Assembly (NCBI GenBank): GCA_927798255.1
Contig: CAKMMH010000008.1
Coordinates: 1 to 19,224, forward strand
DNA from: an uncultured bacterium
GTDB taxonomy: Bacteria; Bdellovibrionota_C; UBA2361; CAKMMH01
Reading direction: 5' to 3'
DNA length: 19,224 nt
Under the pieces are notes generated by a model. It was not told where the DNA came from and searched no databases. It saw only the letters and a list, made by a program, of their open reading frames with translations. The translations under genes and the position numbers were made by a program. Of this stretch, positions 7,444 to 14,443 are shown in pieces. Position 1 is the stretch's first letter. Every line of letters starts with the position of its first letter.

Positions 7444-8129
7444 GCAAGCTTTGCACAAAGTTCGCGCTCTATAGAACTAAGTTCTGTAGAGCCTTTATTT
7501 TTCATAAGCTCATATCTATTGATAATCTCCTTACCCCTATCAATAGTATTAGAAATAAGCGATATTTTGTCCAAATCTTTTGAAATAGCATTAACATACT
7601 TTTTCATATCCTTTTCGTTATTGTTAGAAAAAGCCTTTTCAAACTCATCGCATTTCTTATTAATTCGTGAAAGTGTATTCTTATTTTTAGTCATAACCTT
7701 TTGCAATTCATCATCAAAAGTATCACCAAGTATTAAATCAATTCCCTCACGTACAATACTTTTAACTCCTGTCGGAATTCCTTTTATACTATCAACCCCA
7801 ATATTAAGTGCACTTTTTAATCCAGACTTTAAATCACTATCTCTTATGGCTTTACCCAAATTTCTAAAATTATCAAAAGTTCTAGCTTTCATCCCTATCG
7901 TATTTTTAAGTACAGCTTTAAGTGCTGTGTTAATAGTGTCAGATATTAAACTCTTCGTCTTTTCATTACTAAAACCGTCCTTAATTTTAGTAATCATATT
8001 ATCTTTCAAGTCCATCTTCATTAAACCAGTATTAATCGCATTATCTAAACTTTCATTTACAGTAGTACTAGCATTTCTAAGTTCTGTACTAACCTCCAAT
8101 TTATTATCCCTATTTAAACTTAACTCCAT
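7440..8129 (-). CDS. Unknown helical protein, last gene of the T4SS/Tad-like operon
   Basis: The 229-residue product has no signal peptide, no cysteine-rich motif and no clear transmembrane helix. It appears almost entirely alpha-helical and amphipathic, with a less polar stretch at about residues 70-135 containing glycine-rich turns (GLKSALNIGV, GIPTGVKS), and a charged, possibly coiled-coil part at about 135-205. I do not recognise a family. It follows the TadB-like gene by 46 bases and is probably translated from the same mRNA. Its strong ribosome-binding site (8157-8163) is separated from ATG 8129 by a perfect hairpin (8139-8156), and no closer start in frame exists. As the last gene of a secretion operon it might be a secreted substrate, a chaperone or a structural accessory; the sequence alone does not decide. 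Confidence 0.72.
   Translation of the reverse strand: MELSLNRDNKLEVSTELRNASTTVNESLDNAINTGLMKMDLKDNMITKIKDGFSNEKTKSLISDTINTALKAVLKNTIGMKARTFDNFRNLGKAIRDSDLKSGLKSALNIGVDSIKGIPTGVKSIVREGIDLILGDTFDDELQKVMTKNKNTLSRINKKCDEFEKAFSNNNEKDMKKYVNAISKDLDKISLISNTIDRGKEIINRYELMKNKGSTELSSIERELCAKLA
7466..7503 (+). terminator. Intrinsic terminator of the 7246-7443 gene, inside a convergent coding region
   Basis: GCTCTA (7466-7471) pairs with TAGAGC (7487-7492). Inside these, after one mismatch, AGAAC pairs with GTTCT, giving about 11 bp around a short loop. It is followed on the + strand by CTTTATTTTTC. It lies within the last 18 codons of the - strand gene 7440-8129. Confidence 0.7.
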
Positions 8130-8138
8130 ATAATTTTC

Positions 8139-8168
8139 GCGTAACCAAAATTACGCACTCCTTTCTTT
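8139..8168 (-). promoter_or_regulatory. Ribosome-binding site and stem-loop before the 229-aa gene
   Basis: On the - strand AAAGAAAGGAGTGC (8168-8155) runs into a 6-bp perfect stem GCGTAA/TTACGC (8156-8151 with 8144-8139, loop TTTTGG). If the stem forms, the Shine-Dalgarno site is brought within about 10 bases of the ATG; unfolded, the gap is about 27. The same 14 bases are found before dnaC at 3287-3300, also followed by a hairpin. Confidence 0.6.
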
Positions 8169-8175
8169 ATAAATT

Positions 8176-9114
8176 CTAATAATCAAGTTTTTTAACTCTT
8201 ATTGAAATCCACACAAGTAACCACATTGAAATAAAATTCCAATACAAAATTAAATTTCCAATCACAGATTTAGTCATTATCTTATAGTTTTCAACATTTG
8301 ATTTTATAAATGACACATACACTATAATGTCTAATAAAATCAATATAAACAAAACAATTCGTGCACTCTTCGTTTCTTCAATTCTCTTCTTTTTTTCCTC
8401 TTGTATTTCACTAATCATGATATAACTTTTATCAATCAACTCTGAAAAGTTACCACCATACAAAAAGCAATGTTCAACATTAGTAAGAAAAGATTTCATT
8501 TGTTTTACACTTACCTTTTCTTTAAAATCTTGAATTGCATTTTCTAATCTTGTACCACTCGAAACTTGAACAAGAAACTTTTTCACATATTCTTGAAGAG
8601 GCTCTATAGTCTTAACTTCACTCATAGCAGAAATAATATCATTATTTATACGAGTATGATTTTTTAACTGCAAAAGAAAGTTTAAAAAAACTTTTTCTAT
8701 TTTTTCTTCTTTATACTCTGCAATCATGCTAAGTATAAAAAAAGGTAAATAGAAAAACGGAATAGATATAATAAGTGACAACATTATAATCTTAAAAAAT
8801 CCAAAAGATACTGTATATGCAAAACATACACATAATACTCCAGCAAATATTACAGAGATAGGGTTTATAAGCATATTCCTTTGCATTCCACATCGATCAA
8901 TTAATATATTTACTTTTTTAAAATAATTAATTTTATTTTTAAACTTCACCTTTTTATTTTTGTCATAATATTTTAGCAAATCACTATAATACTTTTCATT
9001 TTTCTTTTTAAAAAATTCTTTTGCATTGTCTTTTAACTTACTAATTGAAATCTTTTGAAGAATACTATACATGCAAACACCTATAAGCAAAAACAACAAA
9101 CAATTTAATATCAT
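8176..9114 (-). CDS. TadB/GspF-family inner-membrane protein
   Basis: The 312-residue protein has an N-terminal membrane segment (1-21), a basic cytoplasmic linker, two membrane helices at about 83-130, a helical cytoplasmic domain (about 140-245, with the type II secretion F-domain look of FLLQLKNHTR and SGTRLENAI), and two C-terminal helices (about 250-272 and 284-305). That is the plan of TadB/TadC proteins, the platform on which a CpaF-type ATPase works in Tad pili. Its ATG overlaps the stop of the CpaF-like gene by 4 bases (ATGA), which points to translational coupling. Tad systems usually have a TadB-TadC pair; only one such gene is present here, followed by an unrelated helical protein. 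Confidence 0.8.
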   Translation of the reverse strand: MILNCLLFLLIGVCMYSILQKISISKLKDNAKEFFKKKNEKYYSDLLKYYDKNKKVKFKNKINYFKKVNILIDRCGMQRNMLINPISVIFAGVLCVCFAYTVSFGFFKIIMLSLIISIPFFYLPFFILSMIAEYKEEKIEKVFLNFLLQLKNHTRINNDIISAMSEVKTIEPLQEYVKKFLVQVSSGTRLENAIQDFKEKVSVKQMKSFLTNVEHCFLYGGNFSELIDKSYIMISEIQEEKKKRIEETKSARIVLFILILLDIIVYVSFIKSNVENYKIMTKSVIGNLILYWNFISMWLLVWISIRVKKLDY

Positions 9115-10397
9115 AATAAAACCCTTTCTATCTCTGTAGTAGATAACTCTATCTTTTCTTTTACTTTATTTATTGCATCATTTACTTTTTCAAAATGTCC
9201 TATTGATTTTCCATTTTCATATCTATCTACTTTAAATTCAAACAAAATGTTATATCTCACATCTTGAATTTCTTCATCATATATAACTTCGGCTATTTCA
9301 TGTATCTTAAAATTTTTCATAAATATGACAACATCCACAGACATAGCTAAAAGCTTTCTCAAATATTTATCTGTATAACTTTGTGCACTAATATCACGTT
9401 TCATAAGAGTAACCAACCTATCAAGAGTATTTTTACTACTATCTGAGTGAACAGTAGCATAACCTCTGTGTCCCGTAGAAACTGCATCGAAAAACACCAT
9501 TGCTTCTTCGCCCTTTAATTCACCTATAACAACAACATCATTAGACATTACAAGCGAATGTGCGGTAAGCTTGGCAAGCGTAATGTTTTTGTCTTTATTT
9601 CTGTTATTTAAAATCTCTCTTTGAATAACATTCGGATGACTTAAGTTAAGTTCAGCTGTTTCTTCATTAGAAGTTATAGATAAGTCTTCTGGAATTCTAT
9701 TTATTAAATTACGCATTAAAGTCGTTTTACCACTTCCACCTTTACCGCTAATAATAATATTACATCCGGAAATAATTGATTTAACAAGAAATTTATAAAT
9801 ATCTAAGTCAAACATTTCAATATCAGTCATAAAAAGTTCTTCAAGCGTTTGATTAAGATTTGGTCTATGTATACGAATTACTAAATTAGGCGAAGAAACA
9901 TTCACAGGCTCGATTCCAGCTTCTATACGCAAATTATTTTTTCTATCACTAACAACAACTATCGGTTCTTCATTTGTAATCTTTCCATGATTTTTCAAAA
10001 TACAATAACGCACAAAATTTGTATAATCCTCTTTCGAATTAAAGGACTCTTTTATTCTCTCCCAATTTCCTTTTCTCTTTACAAATACTCTATCAAAGCT
10101 AGTTACTCTAATATCAGAAACATCAGCATCATCAATATATTTTTGCAAAATATAATAGCCAAAAATTCTATCCAAAATATTTTTAATAGTAGATTCTGTA
10201 TTCATATTTGCATACTCTTTATAGACCTTCTCGCGTATAATATTTTCAACAATATTTCTATTAATATCAATGTCACTTAAATAATCAGAATAGTTATTAA
10301 TTAGGAAACTAATTATCTCACCAATAACCTTATCTTTATTCACTTCTAAATTAGGCTCTACATTATTTGCCTCACTTTTTAAAGGATTAATTAACAC
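9111..10397 (-). CDS. CpaF/TadA/VirB11-family secretion ATPase
   Basis: The 428-residue protein is a hexameric traffic ATPase of the type II/IV secretion superfamily. Visible motifs are an N-terminal domain (about 60-210), Walker A GKGGSGKTT (218-226), an acidic Asp box around ITSNEETAEL (241-250), Walker B VVVIGELKGEEA (288-299) and the His box STGHRGYATVHS (307-318). Together these are diagnostic for CpaF/VirB11. The GTG start at 10397 has AGGTGA upstream and overlaps the end of the CpaE-like gene by 11 bases. With the TadB-like gene downstream it would form the motor and platform of a Tad-type apparatus; with the VirB4-like gene upstream it could equally serve as the VirB11 of a T4SS. The motifs are intact, so it should be active. 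Confidence 0.93.
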   Translation of the reverse strand: MLINPLKSEANNVEPNLEVNKDKVIGEIISFLINNYSDYLSDIDINRNIVENIIREKVYKEYANMNTESTIKNILDRIFGYYILQKYIDDADVSDIRVTSFDRVFVKRKGNWERIKESFNSKEDYTNFVRYCILKNHGKITNEEPIVVVSDRKNNLRIEAGIEPVNVSSPNLVIRIHRPNLNQTLEELFMTDIEMFDLDIYKFLVKSIISGCNIIISGKGGSGKTTLMRNLINRIPEDLSITSNEETAELNLSHPNVIQREILNNRNKDKNITLAKLTAHSLVMSNDVVVIGELKGEEAMVFFDAVSTGHRGYATVHSDSSKNTLDRLVTLMKRDISAQSYTDKYLRKLLAMSVDVVIFMKNFKIHEIAEVIYDEEIQDVRYNILFEFKVDRYENGKSIGHFEKVNDAINKVKEKIELSTTEIERVLL

Positions 10398-11721
10398 TTG
10401 TAATCACCTGTCTTTCTAGCTTATTATCAGTCGCAAAAAAATTCTTTTTAATATCAAGCAATTTTTCAATAATATTTTTCTTAGGCACGTAATTTATATT
10501 CATCAAAATATTTCCATAAGAATTAGCATTTGACTCTTCATTAAACTTTATTTCACCAACAATTTTCATTCCATCCATAGCCTCTACTATAACTTCATCT
10601 TCGATGCTTGTTTTAGATTTTTTATTAACAATAATCTCAATCTTTTGTTTCCAAACTCCCCAAGTTTTAGTAATAATGTTGATAAACTGATTCATCTTTT
10701 TTAGTGAAAGAAAATTACTTTCTGTAATGAACAAAATCCTTGTTGCCATGCTTAAAGCCCATTTTGTAGAATCTAAAAACATATTGCTACTCGTATCAAT
10801 AATAATAAAATCATATTTCTCCTTTGCACATCTTAATAGCTCGTTATAGCAATCGCTATTAAGTACATTTTGACAGTAATGTAATGATGTATTACCAGTT
10901 AAAACATCAAATCCTCCAACATTTACAACAAGTTCATCAAAGACATTTGAATTAAATCTATTCTTCATAATTAATTCCGAAACATAATTTATTCCAGATT
11001 TTTTATCTGCATCTAAACAAATTTCAATGTTTTTTGGCACTTTATCAATTTGCAAAATTTCATCAATGTTACCATTTAAAGTATCCAAATCTATAAGTAA
11101 AATTTTAGAAGCACTTTTTTCAGATAAGACCTTGCAAAAGTTTACAGCAAAAGTTGATTTGCCAGCACCAGGTATTCCGCTTATTGCAATAACTTCTTGC
11201 TTTTGTACCATTTTCTCTAAAACTACGGGAACATCTTTTTCAGCTTTTTCTTTTTTTTCAAAACCACTAACCTTTTTGGGGTTGCTTTTTTGAAGTTCTA
11301 TAACATTATCAGTAACATTATATTTTTCTATATCTTCGCTTACCATTTCATATTTCTTTATAATAGGATCTTCTCTATCAATCGCATCAACAATATCTTG
11401 CACTTCAACACTACTATCTAAAAAAATATCCAAGACATTACTCTTTTCCAAAACTTTTCTTAAAGCATTATCAATCTCATCAATAACAATAATAATTCTA
11501 GCAGAAGAATTTTCTTTTCTTATTTTCGAAACAAACTCCTCTAAATCCCATTGACCTTGCAAAAGTCCACTAATTATAATAGTATCTACCTCACATTTAC
11601 TAAGACACGTTACAAGCATATCTTGACAAAACAAATCGTTAGAAATTAAATCATACTTAGAATACTTTTTTAATTCATTATTTAAAATATCATTGCCCAT
11701 AGCAGTAACTATTTTTTTCAT
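10387..11721 (-). CDS. CpaE/TadZ-like protein: pseudo-receiver domain plus MinD/ParA-type ATPase
   Basis: Residues 1-118 resemble a response-regulator fold in which the usual phospho-acceptor Asp after strand 3 is replaced (TIIISGLL), as in the receiver-like domains of CpaE/TadZ. A charged linker (about 120-172) leads to a P-loop ATPase with GIPGAGKST (182-190) and the partner motif LLIDLDTLNGNID (208-220). It lacks the signature lysine of the MinD/ParA deviant Walker A (KGGxGKT). In Tad systems this protein places the pilus machine at its site in the cell. Here it stands between the VirB4-like and CpaF-like genes. AAGGGGGAG precedes the ATG by 6 bases. It starts 22 bases after the end of the VirB4-like gene and overlaps CpaF by 11 bases. 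Confidence 0.8.
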   Translation of the reverse strand: MKKIVTAMGNDILNNELKKYSKYDLISNDLFCQDMLVTCLSKCEVDTIIISGLLQGQWDLEEFVSKIRKENSSARIIIVIDEIDNALRKVLEKSNVLDIFLDSSVEVQDIVDAIDREDPIIKKYEMVSEDIEKYNVTDNVIELQKSNPKKVSGFEKKEKAEKDVPVVLEKMVQKQEVIAISGIPGAGKSTFAVNFCKVLSEKSASKILLIDLDTLNGNIDEILQIDKVPKNIEICLDADKKSGINYVSELIMKNRFNSNVFDELVVNVGGFDVLTGNTSLHYCQNVLNSDCYNELLRCAKEKYDFIIIDTSSNMFLDSTKWALSMATRILFITESNFLSLKKMNQFINIITKTWGVWKQKIEIIVNKKSKTSIEDEVIVEAMDGMKIVGEIKFNEESNANSYGNILMNINYVPKKNIIEKLLDIKKNFFATDNKLERQVITSVN

Positions 11722-11743
11722 AAAAACTCCCCCTTAAAACTCA

Positions 11744-13519
11744 TCACAAATCTTCTCTATCAGTACTAATAAATTTATGTTCATATTCCGATGCTTTAAC
11801 CTTGACAAGAATATGATTTTTGCCAGCATACATAAGACATGATCCACGTTCGACATTTAATAATTTATAGCTTTCCATTTCAGATAAATTCAAAACTTCC
11901 TTAAGCTTTAAAATATCAGTCTCCTCTACTTGAAAAACACATTTGATAGCCGAATTATTTAAAATACCTTTTCCATACACTCCATCTTCAAGTGCAAAAA
12001 AATCATTCACATCTTGCGTGATAGCTGTCGCTGCACCACCATATTTTCTTATAGTTTTAAAAATCTTAAAAACAAACATAGCAGTCATACTATTATGATT
12101 AATAAGTTTCCAAACTTCATCTAAATAAATAATCTTTTTCCTTCCTCTATTTAAGCAAATGTTATCCCAATAAAAATCAGTAATAACAAAAAGAAGCATC
12201 GGCAGATTTTTCTCGTCAACATTATAAATATCCGAAACTATAAGTTTATTATTCAAATTTACATTAGTATAATTATTCATAAACTTAAGCGAACCAGAAA
12301 TATATGGCTTTAATAAAACAGCAAACTTTTTCATATTTTTATCTTTTGAAATCAAATTATATAAATCACCTAAAATCGGCATCATTTCTGGTCCTTTAAA
12401 CTTTTTATTATTTAAAAACTTTGAATCTTCACTTTTTACATATAAAGATTCATTATCAAAAGTAATTCCTTTTTCTGCATAACATTTAATAATCTTTTCT
12501 TCCAATAAGTTTTTCTCTTCATCAACTAAATCCGGAAAAATAATACTGAAAAAAGTCATTAACTTTTGAAGTTTATTTTGTAAAAAATTCTCATCACCAT
12601 CAAGAGAAATTTCTCTAATGTCAAAAATATTTATGACATCGCCTTTCCCAAAATTTATAAAAGCACCATTCAAAGCTTTACAAAGCTCTACGTACTCACG
12701 ATCAGGATCGATAACAAACTGAGTAATATTTAAAAGCCTATTTCTTCCAATCATAAGTTTTATAAAATAAGACTTTCCAGAACCGCTGGCTCCAAACACA
12801 CACATATTAGCATTTTTGTACTTAGCAGTATCAAATCTATCAACCATAACGATTGAATTATTAAAAGCATTTACTCCAATCAAAACACCTTTTTCATCAC
12901 AAAAGTCATTTGATATAAATGGGTATGTACTAACTAATCCACTCGTCAAAACATTTCTTTTACTCACGTTCTTCACATCTTTGGGATTATATAAAATAGG
13001 CAAACATGCCTTAAATAAACTCTCTTCTCTAAAAAATCCTCTTCGTGTACTTAAACCACAGCCTAACGCAATCGATTCAATCCTTTGCAAATTTTCTTCC
13101 AACAATTTCAAATCTTTTGCAAACGTCAAAATATAAATGTTTAAATAATACAAATCATCATTATCAACCTGCATCTTTTTCTTTATATATTTAGCATTTT
13201 CATAACTCTCATTCATCACATCAATATCTATCTGATTTTTGGAAGACGTTTTAATATTTGCACCTGTGGCACTAATATAACTAGTAAGCTCTTTTAGTGT
13301 TTCATAAGAATTCTTTTTTTCATAAAACATAGAAATCTCAAAATCAATATTAGAAGAAATAAGCCCATCTAAAAAGCCACCGTCCATCTCAGAACTATAG
13401 TTATTTACAAAAATAGAAGCTGCCAAATACTCGTTAACTGTCAAATATTTAGGATTACGTGTATCAATAAAAGTTGGACATAAATTATTTAAAGATTTTT
13501 TAGTGTTAATAAAAGCCAT
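11744..13519 (-). CDS. VirB4/TrsE-like T4SS ATPase
   Basis: I place the start at ATG 13519 (MAFINTKKS), preceded by AAAGGAA, giving 591 residues. The longer frame from 13561 begins inside the previous gene. Residues 1-230 are the VirB4-type N-terminal part. The ATPase domain has Walker A GASGSGKS (243-250), Walker B IIYLDE (463-468) followed by VWKLI, and a conserved TAITQDVNDF motif (498-507). VirB4 is the most conserved T4SS ATPase and energises assembly and substrate transfer. The length matches the TrsE-type form of staphylococcal conjugation systems, where the extreme N-terminal region is a separate protein (TrsD). Such a gene lies immediately upstream, 14 bases away. Confidence 0.9.
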   Translation of the reverse strand: MAFINTKKSLNNLCPTFIDTRNPKYLTVNEYLAASIFVNNYSSEMDGGFLDGLISSNIDFEISMFYEKKNSYETLKELTSYISATGANIKTSSKNQIDIDVMNESYENAKYIKKKMQVDNDDLYYLNIYILTFAKDLKLLEENLQRIESIALGCGLSTRRGFFREESLFKACLPILYNPKDVKNVSKRNVLTSGLVSTYPFISNDFCDEKGVLIGVNAFNNSIVMVDRFDTAKYKNANMCVFGASGSGKSYFIKLMIGRNRLLNITQFVIDPDREYVELCKALNGAFINFGKGDVINIFDIREISLDGDENFLQNKLQKLMTFFSIIFPDLVDEEKNLLEEKIIKCYAEKGITFDNESLYVKSEDSKFLNNKKFKGPEMMPILGDLYNLISKDKNMKKFAVLLKPYISGSLKFMNNYTNVNLNNKLIVSDIYNVDEKNLPMLLFVITDFYWDNICLNRGRKKIIYLDEVWKLINHNSMTAMFVFKIFKTIRKYGGAATAITQDVNDFFALEDGVYGKGILNNSAIKCVFQVEETDILKLKEVLNLSEMESYKLLNVERGSCLMYAGKNHILVKVKASEYEHKFISTDREDL

Positions 13520-13533
13520 AATAAATTTCCTTT

Positions 13534-14058
13534 CTAAACATTTTCTCTTCGAAAAAAGCACTCAAAAATCTTACAAATGACATCTTCTTTGCACGCACTC
13601 ACTTCATTACCACAAGCTTCTAATGTGCTTACAATTTTATTAATGCTTTCTTCATAATCTCTTTTCTTTTTATAAATAATAACAAATCTTCTCGTAAAAC
13701 TTCGCTTGTCACCAACAATTTGTGTAATTAATTCCTTATAACATTTAGTCATCTGAGATAATTTTGAATCTTCTGTATAATACTTATCGACTTCTTCCAA
13801 ATGCTTACTGACATCGGTCTTATATGCTAAAACTATTATCTGAATATCAAAATCACATTGCTTTAAAAATCTTCTATACGTATCTAAAATAGCCATCTGT
13901 TCAAGTTCAGATTTTAATTTAAAATTTACAGGTTTCACTTCAAGAACTGATATAACATCATTATTTGTAAGATATATAAATTCATCAAAATTCTTTATAG
14001 GTAGCCATTCTAAAACATCATGCAGTTTATCTTTTTTTATAAAAATCCCACCTTTCAT
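13534..14058 (-). CDS. TrsD-like protein (detached N-terminal domain of VirB4)
   Basis: The 174-residue product begins KDKLHDVLEWLPI and contains EVKPVNFKLKSELEQ, a pattern I associate with the N-terminal portion of VirB4 proteins and with TrsD, which is encoded directly before TrsE in pGO1/pSK41-type systems. No ATPase motif is present, as expected. The gene ends 14 bases before the TrsE-like start. The start is uncertain: ATG 14058 has no ribosome-binding site, while an AAAGGTGGG stretch lies inside the frame at 14055-14047, six bases before an ATA codon at 14040. It is the first gene of the operon, behind a promoter (14156-14184) and a leader terminator (14094-14134). Confidence 0.7.
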   Translation of the reverse strand: MKGGIFIKKDKLHDVLEWLPIKNFDEFIYLTNNDVISVLEVKPVNFKLKSELEQMAILDTYRRFLKQCDFDIQIIVLAYKTDVSKHLEEVDKYYTEDSKLSQMTKCYKELITQIVGDKRSFTRRFVIIYKKKRDYEESINKIVSTLEACGNEVSACKEDVICKIFECFFRRENV

Positions 14059-14093
14059 ATAAAGGAAATACTTTACGCCCTATATTTTCGCGC

Positions 14094-14134
14094 AAAAAAG
14101 GTCGCAAAACTTCCTTGTACAGAAGTTTTCCACC
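14094..14134 (-). terminator. Leader terminator (attenuator candidate) of the T4SS operon
   Basis: On the - strand, AAAACTTC (14129-14122) pairs perfectly with GAAGTTTT (14113-14106). An internal loop and a GGT/ACC base (14134-14132 with 14102-14100) follow, and then six T residues (14099-14094). It lies between the operon promoter and the first gene, so it would stop transcription after about 55 bases unless overridden. Confidence 0.6.
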
Positions 14135-14155
14135 CAAAACTCTATCTTGAGACAG

Positions 14156-14184
14156 ATATTATCATAAAAAAAATCCAAATTCAA
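14156..14184 (-). promoter_or_regulatory. Promoter of the TrsD-VirB4-CpaE-CpaF-TadB operon
   Basis: On the - strand, TTGAAT (14184-14179) and TAATAT (14161-14156) are 17 bases apart, and a TG one base before the -10 box gives an extended -10. Transcription would start near 14149. Confidence 0.65.
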
Positions 14185-14221
14185 CAAATGAGCCAAATTG
14201 TGTCAACAAATTTAAGTTTTG

Positions 14222-14250
14222 CTGACTTTTAGATATAACTTGTGTATAAT
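14222..14250 (+). promoter_or_regulatory. Promoter for a short + strand RNA
   Basis: CTGACT (14222-14227) and a perfect TATAAT (14245-14250) are separated by 17 bases. It is divergent from the T4SS operon promoter, with about 40 bases between the two -35 boxes. Transcription would start near 14257. Confidence 0.6.
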
Positions 14251-14256
14251 AAATAT

Positions 14257-14345
14257 AGGAAATGGAGAAACCACAAATGTGGTTTTGCCAAGTAAAATGT
14301 GAAAACTCACATCCGCTTGTCAAAGTTACAGATGTGAGCTTTTTT
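14257..14345 (+). ncRNA. Short structured RNA or orphan attenuator leader, about 90 nt
   Basis: After the promoter, a hairpin AAACCAC-AAAT-GTGGTTT (14268-14285) comes first. Then ATGTGA (14297-14302) can pair with TCACAT (14307-14312), but the same segment (CTCACATC, 14306-14313) also pairs with GATGTGAG (14331-14338), directly before TTTTTT (14340-14345). The two pairings exclude each other, as in an antiterminator and terminator. No + strand protein gene follows within reach, so it is either a small RNA or a leader that has lost its gene. No known riboswitch was recognised. Confidence 0.55.
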
Positions 14346-14354
14346 ATTTACGTA

Positions 14355-14400
14355 GTTGCTTATCAACCCAGTTCTTATACAGAACTGCTGTCAAGGCAAC
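14355..14400. repeat. Two-level stem-loop between the two RNA genes
   Basis: CAGTTCT (14369-14375) pairs with AGAACTG (14381-14387) around a TATAC loop. GTTGC (14355-14359) pairs with GCAAC (14396-14400) outside it. It lies between the + strand terminator and the - strand terminator and is not explained by either. Confidence 0.5.
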
Positions 14401-14410
14401 GTTTAACGTT

Positions 14411-14443
14411 AAAAATTATCCACGTCCCTAAAAGGACGTGGAT
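14411..14443 (-). terminator. Intrinsic terminator of the large noncoding RNA
   Basis: A perfect 10-bp stem ATCCACGTCC/GGACGTGGAT (14443-14434 with 14427-14418, six-base loop) is followed on the - strand by AATTTTT. The + strand side has no T tract, so it works in the - direction only. Confidence 0.8.

Noticed and set aside
7519..8133. A 204-codon open frame on the + strand with a very hydrophobic product
   Set aside because: It is the antisense of the 229-aa gene over nearly its whole length. It has no ribosome-binding site or promoter, and Lys/Asn-rich helices on one strand give Phe/Leu/Ile-rich frames on the other.
13520..13561. Longer N-terminus for the VirB4-like protein (start at 13561)
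   Set aside because: It lies within the end of the TrsD-like gene. The ATG at 13519 has a clear AAAGGAA site at the right distance.
14020..14232. A 70-codon + strand frame over the T4SS leader
   Set aside because: It overlaps the TrsD start, the leader terminator and the promoter on the other strand, and has no translation signals.
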